Shown here piece after piece: positions 15,132 to 23,274 of a stretch of 64,000 bases of DNA (within the stretch, counting starts at the first letter, position 1; every line of letters begins with the position of its first letter). Source of the DNA: an uncultured Nocardioides sp. Its GTDB lineage: Bacteria > Actinomycetota > Actinomycetes > Propionibacteriales > Nocardioidaceae. The stretch covers positions 1-64,000 of the forward strand of contig NZ_CANLDB010000009.1 of the NCBI RefSeq assembly GCF_947489365.1, read 5' to 3'. The translations under genes and the position numbers were made by a program. The notes below the pieces were generated by a model that was given only the letters and a program-made list of their open reading frames with translations, had not been told where the DNA came from and did no database searches.

Positions 15132-16109
15132 ATGACCGCCGTCGAGCAGGAGAACACCGGCGTCGCGTACGAGGACCGCCTGCGGATCCTCAGCGAGGCC
15201 AGCGTGGAGACGCACTTCGACGCCTTCGAAGACATCGCGTGGGACGACCCGGCGTACGCCGTGGACGCCGACGACCCGCGGTGGATCCTGCCGGAGGTCG
15301 ACACCCTGGGTGGTCATCGCTGGTACCAGGCGCTGCCGCAGGAGGAGCAGATCCGCGTCGGCCTGCAGCGCCAGGCCAACGTCGCGAAGGTCGGCCTGCA
15401 GTTCGAGCAGATCCTGGTCGCGGGCCTCATGAACTACACGTTCGCGCTGCCCAACCGCTCGGCGGAGTTCCGCTACTGCACGCACGAGGCGACCGAGGAG
15501 ACCCACCACACGCAGATGTTCCAGGAGTTCGTGAACCGCACCGGGGTCGACGCCCCCGGCGGTCCGCTCCTGTTCCGTCTGCTCGCGCCGTTCCTGCCGC
15601 TGTTCGCCCGCTGGACCCCGCTGCCGTTCTTCCTCGGCGTGCTCGCCGGCGAGGAGCCGATCGACCACCTCCAGAAGTCGATCCTGCGCGCCGGCAACAC
15701 GATGCACCCGCTGCTGCAGCGCATCATGCAGATCCACGTCGCCGAGGAGGCGCGCCACATCGGCTTCGCCCACCAGTACGTCGAGAACCACGCGCCCCGC
15801 CTCAGCCGTGTCCGCCGCGCCGCGGTGGCGCTGATCCTGCCGATCCTCATGCGGTTCCTCTGCGACGTGATCGTCGTGCCGAGCCGCAAGGCGCAGGCGC
15901 AGATGGGTATGCCGCGCTGGGTCGTGAAGGACCTCTACTGGCGCGACCCCGCGTCGCGGAAGATGCTGCGCGACCTGTTCGCCGACGTCCGCATGCTGGC
16001 GGAGAACACGGGCCTCATGACCCGGTCCTCGCGCGTCCTGTGGCGGCTGCTGAAGATCGACGGCCGCGCCGCCCGCTTCCGCAGCGAGCCCTCCTCCGCC
16101 GCCGCCTGA
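15132..16109 (+). CDS. AurF-like diiron oxygenase (325 aa)
   Basis: A predicted non-haem diiron enzyme of the AurF (p-aminobenzoate N-oxygenase) family. Carboxylate/His iron ligands are visible in HEATEETHHTQMF (about 118-130) and HVAEEARHIGFAH (about 201-213), with further Glu in FEQILVAGLMN and GEEPIDHLQ. AGGAG lies 7 bases before the ATG at 15132. The next gene, 41 bases on, is a ferredoxin-NADP reductase that could supply electrons; in mycobacteria an AurF-like gene likewise sits beside fprB. The substrate is unknown. The promoter carries repeated CGACA half-sites that may bind the TetR protein encoded downstream. Confidence 0.8.
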   Translation: MTAVEQENTGVAYEDRLRILSEASVETHFDAFEDIAWDDPAYAVDADDPRWILPEVDTLGGHRWYQALPQEEQIRVGLQRQANVAKVGLQFEQILVAGLMNYTFALPNRSAEFRYCTHEATEETHHTQMFQEFVNRTGVDAPGGPLLFRLLAPFLPLFARWTPLPFFLGVLAGEEPIDHLQKSILRAGNTMHPLLQRIMQIHVAEEARHIGFAHQYVENHAPRLSRVRRAAVALILPILMRFLCDVIVVPSRKAQAQMGMPRWVVKDLYWRDPASRKMLRDLFADVRMLAENTGLMTRSSRVLWRLLKIDGRAARFRSEPSSAAA

Positions 16110-16150
16110 GGCGGCGCCCGGCACGAGCCCCAGGAGCAAGGAACCGCGCC

Positions 16151-17827
16151 ATGGCGTACGTCGTCACGCAACCGTGCTGCGCCGACGCCTCGTGCGTCCT
16201 GGCGTGCCCGGTCAACTGCATCCACCCCGCCCCCGGGGAGCCCGGGTTCGCGGAGGCCGAGATGGTCTACATCGACCCTCGCTCCTGCGTCGGGTGCGGC
16301 GCCTGCGCGACCGCCTGCCCCGTCGACGCGATCAAGCCGGACACGGCACTGGCGCCCGACCAGCAGGTCTTCGCCGGCATGAACGCGGACTACTACGACG
16401 TCTTCGCCCATCCTGACCGGACGCCGTTGGCGGTGGTGGGCAAGCAGCGACGGCTCCGCGGTGACCGCGGGGAGCGTGAGGTCGCCGTGGCGGTCGTCGG
16501 CGCCGGACCGGCGGGGCTCTACGCCGCCGACGAGCTGCTCAAGCACCCTGAGATCGGCGTCGACGTGCTCGACCGGCTGCCGACGCCGTACGGGCTGCTG
16601 CGCGCGGGCGTCGCCCCCGACCACCAGCACACCAAGCAGGCCGAGCGGCTGTTCGGCCAGATCGAGACACAGCCGGGGTTCCGCTACCTGCTCGGCGCCG
16701 AGGTCGGCACCGACCTGACCCACGACGAGCTCGCCGCGCGCTACGACGCCGTCGTGTACGCCGTCGGCGCGTCGGCCGACCGTCGCCTCGGCATCGAGGG
16801 CGAGGACCTCGCCGGCTCGCTCTCCGCCACCGACCTGGTCGGCTGGTACAACGGCCACCCCGACCACCAGGACCTCGGCCTCGACCTGTCCCACGAACGG
16901 GTCGTCGTGGTCGGCAACGGCAACGTCGCCCTCGACGCCGCCCGGATCCTGACCTCGGCGCCCGAGCGGCTGGTGGGCACCGACATCGCGCGCCCGGCGT
17001 ACGAGGCGATCGCGGCCGGCGGGGTGCGGGAGGTCGTCGTCCTCGGACGGCGGGGTCCCGGACAGGCGGCGTTCACGGTGCCGGAGCTCGTCGGCCTGGT
17101 CGGCCTCGCGGACGCCGGCGAGATCGACGTCGTCGTCGAGCCCGGTGGCGCCGAGCTGGGCGACAGCCAGGCCGAGCGGCTGCTGGCCGACCTGCTCGCT
17201 CGTACGCCGACGCCCGGGCGCCGCCGCATCGTCCTGCGGTTCCTCACCGCGCCCGTCCGCGTGCTCGGCGAGGGTGGCCGGGTCAGCGGCCTCGAGGTCG
17301 TGCGCACCCGTCTCCAGACCGACCAGGACGGCGTGAGCCGCGCCGTGGCCACCGACGACACCGAGGTGCTGGCCACGGGCACCGTGCTGCGGTCGGTCGG
17401 CCACCAGGCCCGTCCCGTGCCCGGCCTGCCGTTCGACGACGCCCTCGGCACCGTCCCGCACCAGCGCGGCCGCGTCGCCCCTGGCACGTACGTCGTCGGC
17501 TGGATCAAGCGCGGCCCGACCGGCTTCCTCGGCACCAACAAGACCGACGCGATCGAGACCGTCACGAGCATCCTCGACGACCTCGACGCCGGCACCGCCG
17601 TCCGTCGTGACGCGTCCGCCGACCCCTCCGACCTCCCGCGGCTGCTGCGCTCCCGCGGCGTCGTGACCCACGGCCGCCGGGGATGGGACGCCATCGACGA
17701 CGAGGAGCGCCGACGGGGTGCCTCCGAGGGCCGGCCGCGCAGCAAGATCACGGCGCGGGCCGAGCTCGACGACGTGGCTGCCCGGGCCAAGCGGTCGCGG
17801 CGTTACGCTGGTCTCGTCCGCGGGTGA
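16151..17827 (+). CDS. fprB: Ferredoxin/ferredoxin-NADP reductase fusion, FprB type (558 aa)
   Basis: The N-terminal 80 residues are a ferredoxin domain with two Cys clusters: QPCCADASCVLACPVNCIHP and CVGCGACATACPVDAI. From about residue 108 comes an adrenodoxin-reductase-like FAD/NADP domain: VAVVGAGPAGLYAADELL (FAD), PTPYGLLRAGVAPDH, VVVVGNGNVALDAARIL (NADP), and the C-terminal YVVGWIKRGPTGFLGTNKTD. This matches mycobacterial FprB in architecture and length. It probably moves electrons from NADPH to the fused iron-sulfur domain and on to the AurF-like oxygenase. AAGGA lies upstream of the ATG. The TetR gene follows after 70 bases. Confidence 0.88.
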   Translation: MAYVVTQPCCADASCVLACPVNCIHPAPGEPGFAEAEMVYIDPRSCVGCGACATACPVDAIKPDTALAPDQQVFAGMNADYYDVFAHPDRTPLAVVGKQRRLRGDRGEREVAVAVVGAGPAGLYAADELLKHPEIGVDVLDRLPTPYGLLRAGVAPDHQHTKQAERLFGQIETQPGFRYLLGAEVGTDLTHDELAARYDAVVYAVGASADRRLGIEGEDLAGSLSATDLVGWYNGHPDHQDLGLDLSHERVVVVGNGNVALDAARILTSAPERLVGTDIARPAYEAIAAGGVREVVVLGRRGPGQAAFTVPELVGLVGLADAGEIDVVVEPGGAELGDSQAERLLADLLARTPTPGRRRIVLRFLTAPVRVLGEGGRVSGLEVVRTRLQTDQDGVSRAVATDDTEVLATGTVLRSVGHQARPVPGLPFDDALGTVPHQRGRVAPGTYVVGWIKRGPTGFLGTNKTDAIETVTSILDDLDAGTAVRRDASADPSDLPRLLRSRGVVTHGRRGWDAIDDEERRRGASEGRPRSKITARAELDDVAARAKRSRRYAGLVRG

Positions 17828-17897
17828 GGCGGACGCCGCGCACCTGATCGGCACGTGGACGACATGGGGCGGCACGACGCGACCGGGACGGGGTGTG

Positions 17898-18608
17898 ATG
17901 GCGACCAAGCAGCCCGCCGACGGGCGCCAGCTGCGCTGGAACCGCCACAACGAGGAGCGCCGCGAGCAGATCCTCGACGCCGCCCTCGAGACGCTCGAGG
18001 CCGCCGCGCCCGGCGTCGACGTCCACGTGCAGGAGATCGCCGAGCGCGCGGGCCTGTCGCGCACCGTCGTCTACCGCCACTTCGACGACCGGGCCGACCT
18101 CGACCGCGCCGTGCGCGCCGAGATCCTCGACCGGCTCTGGGCCGCGCTGATCCCGGAGGTCACGCTCGACGGCACGATCCCCGAGATCGCCGAGCGCATC
18201 GTGTCCACGTACGTCGGGTGGACCGTCGCCCACCCGTCCCTGCACCGCTTCGCCGAGACCGACTCGTCGGCGGGTGAGGAGGACCCGCTGCAGGAGGGCC
18301 TCGCGCGGATCGCCGGCCAGGTGGCCGACCTGATCACCACCGCCATCGACCTCCTCGGCCTCGAGCCGAGCGACGACGAGCGCGCCGCCGTCGACCCCCT
18401 GGTCTTCGGCCTGGTGGGTGCCGTGTTCGCCGCCGTCCGTCGCTGGATGTCGCGGCCCGTGCGCACCCCGTCGGCCCCGGTGTTCGTCTCCATGGTCACG
18501 GAGTCCGCGTGGCACCTGCTCCAGGGCTTCGGACGACGCCTCGGCATCGAGCTCGACCCCGACCAGCGGGTCGAGGACCTGCTCGCCGCCGCGGGCCAGG
18601 CGACGTGA
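17898..18608 (+). CDS. TetR-family transcriptional regulator (236 aa)
   Basis: The N-terminal HTH reads QILDAALETLEAAAPGVDVH, then VQEIAERAGLSRTVVYRHFD, the standard TetR pattern ending in a recognition helix with YRHF. The remaining 170 residues are an all-helical ligand/dimer domain. ATG 17898 is preferred; GTG 17895 immediately precedes it, and no strong Shine-Dalgarno sequence is visible. It lies downstream of the AurF-like and FprB genes on the same strand and may autoregulate them through the CGACA/TGTCG sites near 15.0 kb. It overlaps the HIT gene by GTGA. Confidence 0.85.
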   Translation: MATKQPADGRQLRWNRHNEERREQILDAALETLEAAAPGVDVHVQEIAERAGLSRTVVYRHFDDRADLDRAVRAEILDRLWAALIPEVTLDGTIPEIAERIVSTYVGWTVAHPSLHRFAETDSSAGEEDPLQEGLARIAGQVADLITTAIDLLGLEPSDDERAAVDPLVFGLVGAVFAAVRRWMSRPVRTPSAPVFVSMVTESAWHLLQGFGRRLGIELDPDQRVEDLLAAAGQAT

Positions 18609-19180
18609 GCACCGGCGACGTGAGCACCGGCGACGGGCAGGAGGACGAGACCCTCGTCCAGGACGGCATCGGCGAGCCCGACGACCTCGACCGGCTGTGG
18701 ACGCCGCACCGGATGGCGTACATCCGCGGCGAGAACAAGCCGTCCGACGCCAGCGAGGGGGAGTGCCCCTTCTGCCGCATCCCGACGGCGGGGGAGGACG
18801 GCCTGGTCGTCCTGCGCGGCGAGCTGTGCTTCGTGGTGCTCAACCTCTACCCGTACGCGCCCGGCCACCTCATGGTCTGCCCCTACCGGCACATCGCGGA
18901 CTACACCGAGACCACCGACCCCGAGGCCGCCGAGATCGCCGACCTGACCCGGCAGGCGATGCGGACCCTGCGGGCGGTCTCCGGGGCGGCGGGGTTCAAC
19001 CTCGGCATGAACCAGGGCGCCATCGCCGGCGCCGGGATCTCCGCCCACCTGCACCAGCACGTCGTCCCGCGCTGGCCGGGGGACCAGAACTTCATGCCGG
19101 TCATCGGGCGCACCAAGACCCTGCCCGAGCTCCTCACCGACACCCGCGACCTGCTCGCCGCCTCCTGGGTCGGCGCCTGA
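18605..19180 (+). CDS. HIT-family Ap4A phosphorylase-like protein (191 aa)
   Basis: A histidine-triad nucleotide hydrolase or transferase. The triad HLHQHVV sits at about residues 148-154, and CPFC near 54-57 may bind zinc. The sequence resembles the mycobacterial HIT protein beside pgsA (Rv2613c), which has Ap4A phosphorylase activity. GTG 18605 overlaps the TetR stop. A second GTG at 18620 comes from an exact 15-base duplication (GACGTGAGCACCGGC) and is equally plausible. A hairpin follows its stop, and pgsA begins 46 bases later with its own promoter. Confidence 0.87.
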   Translation: MSTGDVSTGDGQEDETLVQDGIGEPDDLDRLWTPHRMAYIRGENKPSDASEGECPFCRIPTAGEDGLVVLRGELCFVVLNLYPYAPGHLMVCPYRHIADYTETTDPEAAEIADLTRQAMRTLRAVSGAAGFNLGMNQGAIAGAGISAHLHQHVVPRWPGDQNFMPVIGRTKTLPELLTDTRDLLAASWVGA

Positions 19181-19182
19181 GG

Positions 19183-19202
19183 CCGGCTCGGTGACGAGCC
19201 GG
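19183..19202 (+). terminator. Hairpin after the HIT gene
   Basis: CCGGCTCG (19183-19190) pairs with CGAGCCGG (19195-19202) around a GTGA tetraloop, 3 bases past the stop codon. Confidence 0.55.
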
Positions 19203-19211
19203 GCCCCTCGC

Positions 19212-19217
19212 TAGCCT
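19212..19217 (+). promoter_or_regulatory. -10 box of pgsA
   Basis: TAGCCT ends 9 bases before the ATG at 19227, with no Shine-Dalgarno sequence, giving a leaderless or nearly leaderless mRNA. Confidence 0.5.
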
Positions 19218-19226
19218 CCTCCCACC

Positions 19227-19850
19227 ATGCTCGAACGCTTCCGCGGGTTCTGGACCCGCCTGGTCTCGCCGATCGCGCACCTGCTGATCCGGCTCGGGGT
19301 CAGCCCGGACGCCGTCACGGTCGTCGGCACGCTCGGCGTCGTGGCCGGTGCCCTCGTCTTCTTCCCTCAGGGCATGCTCCTGACCGGCGTCCTGGTCATC
19401 ACGGCCTTCGTGTTCTCCGACCTCGTCGACGGCCACATGGCCCGGCTCACCGGTCGGACCAGCCCCTTCGGCGCCTTCCTGGACTCCACGCTCGACCGGG
19501 TCGGCGACGGCGCGATCTTCGGCGGGCTGGCGCTGTACTTCGCCGGGCCCGGCGACTCGACCCTCTACCTCGTGCTCAGCCTGGTGTGCCTCGTGATGGG
19601 CTCGGTGACGTCGTACGCGCGGGCGAAGGCCGAGTCGCTCGGCTACCAGGCCAAGGGCGGCATCGCCGAGCGCGCCGACCGGCTGGTCGCGATCCTCGTC
19701 ATGACCGGGTTGTCGGCCATCTTCTCGCTGCCGTTCCTGCTGTTCCTCACCCTGTGGGTGCTGGCCGCGGCGAGCACGGTCACCGTCGTGCAGCGGGTCC
19801 TGCTCGTCCGCGGGCAGGCGCTCGCGGGCCCTGCCGGCGACGCGGCCTGA
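19227..19850 (+). CDS. pgsA: CDP-alcohol phosphatidyltransferase, probable phosphatidylinositol-phosphate synthase (207 aa)
   Basis: An integral membrane enzyme. The CDP-alcohol transferase motif D-x2-D-G-x2-A-R-x8-G-x3-D-x3-D is complete: DLVDGHMARLTGRTSPFG, then AFLDSTLD, at about residues 69-93. Hydrophobic segments before and after fit about six membrane helices. Synteny with the HIT gene, as in mycobacteria where this gene makes phosphatidylinositol phosphate, favours that role over phosphatidylglycerophosphate synthase. In mycobacteria an acyltransferase and pimA follow; here a SipW-like surface-protein locus does. Confidence 0.85.
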   Translation: MLERFRGFWTRLVSPIAHLLIRLGVSPDAVTVVGTLGVVAGALVFFPQGMLLTGVLVITAFVFSDLVDGHMARLTGRTSPFGAFLDSTLDRVGDGAIFGGLALYFAGPGDSTLYLVLSLVCLVMGSVTSYARAKAESLGYQAKGGIAERADRLVAILVMTGLSAIFSLPFLLFLTLWVLAAASTVTVVQRVLLVRGQALAGPAGDAA

Positions 19851-19916
19851 CCGGCGCCAGGGCAAAATCTCGTCACGTCACGGTAAAAACCCCACGGAAA
19901 CCGCCGCACGCAGGTA

Positions 19917-19930
19917 GGTGATACATCACC
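19917..19930. promoter_or_regulatory. Perfect palindrome upstream of SipW module A
   Basis: GGTGAT-AC-ATCACC lies 57 bases before the first module gene, in a locally AT-richer patch that includes TAAAAACC at 19884. A related string, GGTAGGCCGATACA on the minus strand, lies upstream of module B (near 22.65 kb). It is a candidate operator. Confidence 0.4.
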
Positions 19931-19986
19931 CTGGATGTGCGCCCGGGACGTCTCGGTTCCCGGCACTACCTGGGGGGGTACGCGTG

Positions 19987-20556
19987 GTGAACACGCACGT
20001 CAAGAGGGGGATGCTGGCCGGAGGAGCGGCGGTCCTGCTGCTCGGAGGCGCCGGCTCGCTGGCCTACTGGAACAGCACCGACGTGGTGCCGGGAGGACAG
20101 CTGGACAGCGGTCGGCTGGCCATCGACGCCGCCGAGTGCGACAGCGCGGGCTGGTTCGTCAGCAACACGGTGGAGGGCGTCTCGGGGGAGGCGTTCGACC
20201 CGGACACGGACCGGCTCGTGCCGGGCGACGAGGTCAGCCGCAGCTGCACGATCAGGGTGGACGCCGAGGGCGACAACCTGCGGTCCGTCTTCGGCGTGAC
20301 CGGCGGTGGGCTGGGCGGGACCACGATGGCCGTCGACGACCTGCAGGTCGAGGGCGGTCTGTCCCGCGGGGGACAGGAGGTCGACTTCGGGCAGCCGGTG
20401 CTGCTCGAGGACGGCGACGCCCTCGAGGCCAGCATCACGATCGCCGTGCCGCTCAAGGCCGACGAGGTCGACAACGACTCCATGCTGAGGTCGATCCGGC
20501 TCGGCGACATCACGCTGACGGCGACGCAGGCGACGACTGCGCGAGCCTCCGGCTGA
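19987..20556 (+). CDS. Alternate-signal (SipW-type) exported protein A1 (189 aa)
   Basis: The N-terminus, KRGMLAGGAAVLLLGGAGSL followed by AYWNSTDVVPGGQLDSGRLA, is the SipW-cognate class of signal: basic start, hydrophobic core ending GSLAYWN, then an extended G-x-L-D-S-G-x-L stretch as in TasA/camelysin-like proteins. The mature part is about 150 residues, beta-rich and acidic, with one possible disulfide pair. Two adjacent GTGs (19984, 19987) could start it; the second gives MNTHVKRG, like its paralogue B1. A SipW-like peptidase gene follows 5 bases later. It is likely exported and assembled at the surface; the mature function is unknown. Confidence 0.8.
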   Translation: MNTHVKRGMLAGGAAVLLLGGAGSLAYWNSTDVVPGGQLDSGRLAIDAAECDSAGWFVSNTVEGVSGEAFDPDTDRLVPGDEVSRSCTIRVDAEGDNLRSVFGVTGGGLGGTTMAVDDLQVEGGLSRGGQEVDFGQPVLLEDGDALEASITIAVPLKADEVDNDSMLRSIRLGDITLTATQATTARASG

Positions 20557-20561
20557 CCGCG

Positions 20562-21149
20562 GTGGCCGGCCGGAACAGGGCCGGCCACCGCGCCCCGGCG
20601 GGGGCGGGCGCCCGCCTCGCGCGGGCGCTGGGGGTGTCGCTGCTCCTGCTCGCCGGGATCGTGGTGGTCGTTGCCGTCGTGGTCCCGCGAGTGACCGGGT
20701 CGACGCCGTACACCGTCCTCACGGGGTCGATGACCCCCGAGCTGCCGGTCGGCACGCTGGTCGTCGTCAGGCCGGTGGCGCCCGCCGACATCGAGATCGG
20801 CACGGTGCTGACCTACCAGCTGCGCTCCGGCGAGCCCGAGGTCGTGACGCACCGGGTCATCGGCACCCGCCGGGGGGACGACGGCCGGGTGTTCCTCACC
20901 CAGGGCGACGCCAACCCGGTCCCGGATGCCGCTCCCGTGCTCGAGCAGCAGGTCCGTGGCGAGGTCTGGTACGCCGTTCCCTGGTTGGGGTACGTCTCCC
21001 AGGCCCTCGCCCACGAGCAGCGGAGGCTGCTCACGACCGTCCTGGCCGGTGGGCTCGGGACCTACGCCCTGGTGTCGTTCGCGAGAGCCGGTGCGAGCCG
21101 GCGCCGCGACCGGCCCGCCCGCCGTGCCGGCCCGGGGGTGCCGGCGTGA
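20562..21149 (+). CDS. sipW: SipW-like signal peptidase I, module A (195 aa)
   Basis: A membrane serine peptidase. One N-terminal helix (LGVSLLLLAGIVVVVAVVV) precedes the catalytic Ser in YTVLTGSMTPELPVG (Ser at about 56). The general base is His in VVTHRVIG (His at about 97) instead of the Lys of ordinary LepB; this is the ER/archaeal/SipW class. The TQGDANPVPD box is present and a second membrane helix lies near the C-terminus. GTG 20562 is the best start, 5 bases after the stop of A1. Its likely substrates are A1, A2 and A3 in the same operon. Confidence 0.87.
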   Translation: MAGRNRAGHRAPAGAGARLARALGVSLLLLAGIVVVVAVVVPRVTGSTPYTVLTGSMTPELPVGTLVVVRPVAPADIEIGTVLTYQLRSGEPEVVTHRVIGTRRGDDGRVFLTQGDANPVPDAAPVLEQQVRGEVWYAVPWLGYVSQALAHEQRRLLTTVLAGGLGTYALVSFARAGASRRRDRPARRAGPGVPA

Positions 21150-21754
21150 GCGGGCGGCACCGCGCGGCCCGGACCGCAGGGGGGCGGTCCGGGTCGCGTC
21201 CGGGGAGCCGGGCCGCGCCGTTGGCGGCGGGCGTCGGTGCGGTGCTGCTCCTGGTCCCCACGGCGGGCACGACCCTGGCCGCCTGGACCGACCGGTCCAC
21301 CGTGGCCGGCGACGGGTTCACCTCCGGACGGCTCGACCTCGTGGTCGACGGGCGGACGGGGCTGGACACCACCCACGCCCGACCGGACCTGGCGTTGGAG
21401 GGCATGGTGCCGGGGGAGAGCACGGCGGCGACGCTGAGCGTGGCCAACGGCGGGGACGCCGACCTCGACTGGACCCCGACCGTGACCACCGGGGGTGGAC
21501 TCGGCCCGGCGCTGACCGTCGAGCTGTGGTTGGGCGGGCGTGCCTCCGCGGACGACACCACCTACCCGCGGACCGAGACGTGCACCGGCGGCACGCGGCT
21601 CCTCCCGGGCCGGTCGGTGCGTGCCGACCGGGGGAGCACGCGGGACCTCTGCGTCCTCGCGACCCTGCCCACCAGCACCGACGACGCCTACCAGGGCCGG
21701 ACGTCGGGCTCGGTCACGGTGCGGCTGGACGCCACCCAGGTGACCACGCCGTGA
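21146..21754 (+). CDS. SipW-type exported protein A2, TasA/camelysin-like (202 aa)
   Basis: A long basic N-terminus leads to a hydrophobic core ending TTLAAWTDRSTVAGDGFTSG, then RLDLVVDG, the TasA-like processing region. The mature domain contains VPGESTAATLSVANGGDADL, a beta-sandwich-like stretch, and a possible disulfide near TETCTGG. It is paralogous to B3 in module B (both have DTTYP, then TC(S/T)G). The GTG start overlaps the peptidase stop (GTGA), so the genes are translationally coupled. A surface or fibre component is inferred from the TasA resemblance. Confidence 0.77.
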   Translation: MSGRHRAARTAGGRSGSRPGSRAAPLAAGVGAVLLLVPTAGTTLAAWTDRSTVAGDGFTSGRLDLVVDGRTGLDTTHARPDLALEGMVPGESTAATLSVANGGDADLDWTPTVTTGGGLGPALTVELWLGGRASADDTTYPRTETCTGGTRLLPGRSVRADRGSTRDLCVLATLPTSTDDAYQGRTSGSVTVRLDATQVTTP

Positions 21755-22593
21755 CCTCCCGCGCGGGGTTGTCGGCCCTCGTGGTCACCCTGCTCCTGGT
21801 CGGGCTCGGCTGGGTCCCCGCGACCCGGGCGGCCTTCACCGACCGTGCGAGCGTCGACAGCGGCACCGTCACGTCGGGGTCGATGACGACGCCGGCGACG
21901 CCGACGGTCGCGCAGCGGTCCGGCACCGGACTGACCCGGGTCAGCTGGGCGGCGTCCCGTGTGGGCACCCTGGGTGGCGTGCCGACGGCCTACGAGGTCT
22001 ACCGGTACGCGGGGGCGACCGGTGGCACGCCGGTCCTGACCTGCTCGGTGACGGTCGCCGACGGCGCGGCCCTCGCGTGCGACGACCCGTCCCGTGTCGG
22101 GGGCACCGTCCACTACGCCGTGCGGGCGACGTTCGGCGACCACTGGCGGGCGGAGTCGTCCAGGCGCACGTTCGCCGCCGACCGCACCGGTCCCGTCGTG
22201 GCGGTGGGCGAGCCGCCGGACGGCTTCCGCGGCGGGGCGAACGCCCTGCGCCGCGAGGTCAGCCGCGGCTGCGGGTCCGACGTGCCCGCCTGCGGGACCG
22301 CGACGGACGCCGCCGGCGTCTCCTCGGTGGTCTGGGCGCTGACGGTCGTCGGGACCGGTCCCCGGGCCACGACGCGCTGCTGGAACGGCACGCGGTTCAC
22401 GGACCAGCCCGCGAGCGGCTCCTGTCCCCAGGCGGCGGCGACGACCAGCACGACGAGGGACGGCCTTCGGTGGACGGTCCCGGGCTCGGTCGAGGACGTC
22501 TACCGGGACCGCGGTGAGTACACCCTCACCGTCGTGGCCACCGACGCCTTCGCGAACGTGACGACCACGACAGTGAGCGTCACCGCCACCTGA
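21751..22593 (+). CDS. SipW-type exported protein A3 with Ig/FN3-like repeats (280 aa)
   Basis: The signal region reads SALVVTLLLVGLGWVPATRA, then AFTDRASVDSGTVTSG. After it comes an FN3-like segment (TPATPTVAQRSGTGLTRVSW to about residue 140) and a second Ig-like domain with four Cys and a C-terminal GEYTLTVVATDAFANVTTTT typical of bacterial Ig folds. This is the architecture of a surface adhesin or stalk protein. GTG 21751 overlaps the A2 stop. It is the last gene of module A, with a 125-base gap before module B. Its short paralogue is B4. Confidence 0.72.
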   Translation: MTSRAGLSALVVTLLLVGLGWVPATRAAFTDRASVDSGTVTSGSMTTPATPTVAQRSGTGLTRVSWAASRVGTLGGVPTAYEVYRYAGATGGTPVLTCSVTVADGAALACDDPSRVGGTVHYAVRATFGDHWRAESSRRTFAADRTGPVVAVGEPPDGFRGGANALRREVSRGCGSDVPACGTATDAAGVSSVVWALTVVGTGPRATTRCWNGTRFTDQPASGSCPQAAATTSTTRDGLRWTVPGSVEDVYRDRGEYTLTVVATDAFANVTTTTVSVTAT

Positions 22594-22718
22594 CGGACCC
22601 AATCATGTGCTCACCACAAGTTTTACCCGGAAGACGCTGACAGAGATAGTTGTATCGGCCTACCTTTGGGCACCTGCCGCGCGCCCGGAGTCGCGCGGCC
22701 CGATCCCGGGAGCGCCCG
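22594..22718 (+). promoter_or_regulatory. Promoter region of SipW module B
   Basis: The gap is AT-richer than its surroundings (AAGTTTTACCC, GATAGTTGTAT). It contains CCTACCTTTGGG with a TACCTT -10 candidate at about 22668, and GGGAG at 22708-22712 ahead of the ATG. A second promoter would let modules A and B be controlled separately. Confidence 0.4.
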
Positions 22719-23246
22719 ATGAGAAAGTCCACCAAGTCCGTCCTGGCGGCCGGAGCAGCGGTCGTCGTCCTCACGGGGGGTGCGGGCTCGCTGGCCTACT
22801 GGAACGCCACGGCCGACGTCGAGGGCGGTCAGGTCGAGGCTGGCGAGCTCGCGCTCGATGCGGTCGGCACCGGGGTCTGGGAGCTCAACGGGACCGCCGT
22901 GGACGACCCGGACACCGACGTCGTGCTCGTCCCCGGCGACGTCCTGACCTACACCGCCGACTACACGGTCGTCGCGGTGGGCAACAACATCCAGGCCACG
23001 CTGTCCGCGGTCGGTGGCGACGGGTCCGGCACCCTGGCGCCCTTCGTCGAGACGGAGCTGACGGCCACCGATGCGGCCGGCGACCCCGTGACCACCATCG
23101 GCGGCGGGGACAACAACAGCACCCTCAACGTCGACCTCGAGATCGACTTCCCGTTCGGGGCCGCCGTCGACAACGACTCCCAGGAGCAGGTCCTCGACCT
23201 CTCCGGCGTCTCGATCGTGCTGACCCAGACCGACGCGACCCCCTGA
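22719..23246 (+). CDS. SipW-type exported protein B1 (175 aa)
   Basis: The N-terminus MRKSTKSVLAAGAAVVVLTG, then GAGSLAYWNATADVEGGQVE, parallels A1 almost position by position, and both end in VDNDS followed by a Thr/Gln-rich strand. The mature protein is about 145 residues, beta-rich, acidic and Asn/Thr-rich, and lacks Cys. ATG 22719 has GGGAG upstream. It is the first gene of module B, 28 bases before its own SipW-like peptidase. The paralogy with A1 suggests the two modules arose by duplication; the mature function is unknown. Confidence 0.8.
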   Translation: MRKSTKSVLAAGAAVVVLTGGAGSLAYWNATADVEGGQVEAGELALDAVGTGVWELNGTAVDDPDTDVVLVPGDVLTYTADYTVVAVGNNIQATLSAVGGDGSGTLAPFVETELTATDAAGDPVTTIGGGDNNSTLNVDLEIDFPFGAAVDNDSQEQVLDLSGVSIVLTQTDATP

Positions 23247-23274
23247 GGTCGGCACGGTCCCGACCCGGCTGACG

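Noticed and set aside
18509..18604. Upstream extension of the HIT gene
   Set aside because: It runs antiparallel to the usual length and lies wholly inside the TetR coding region; GTG 18605 at the GTGA junction fits better.
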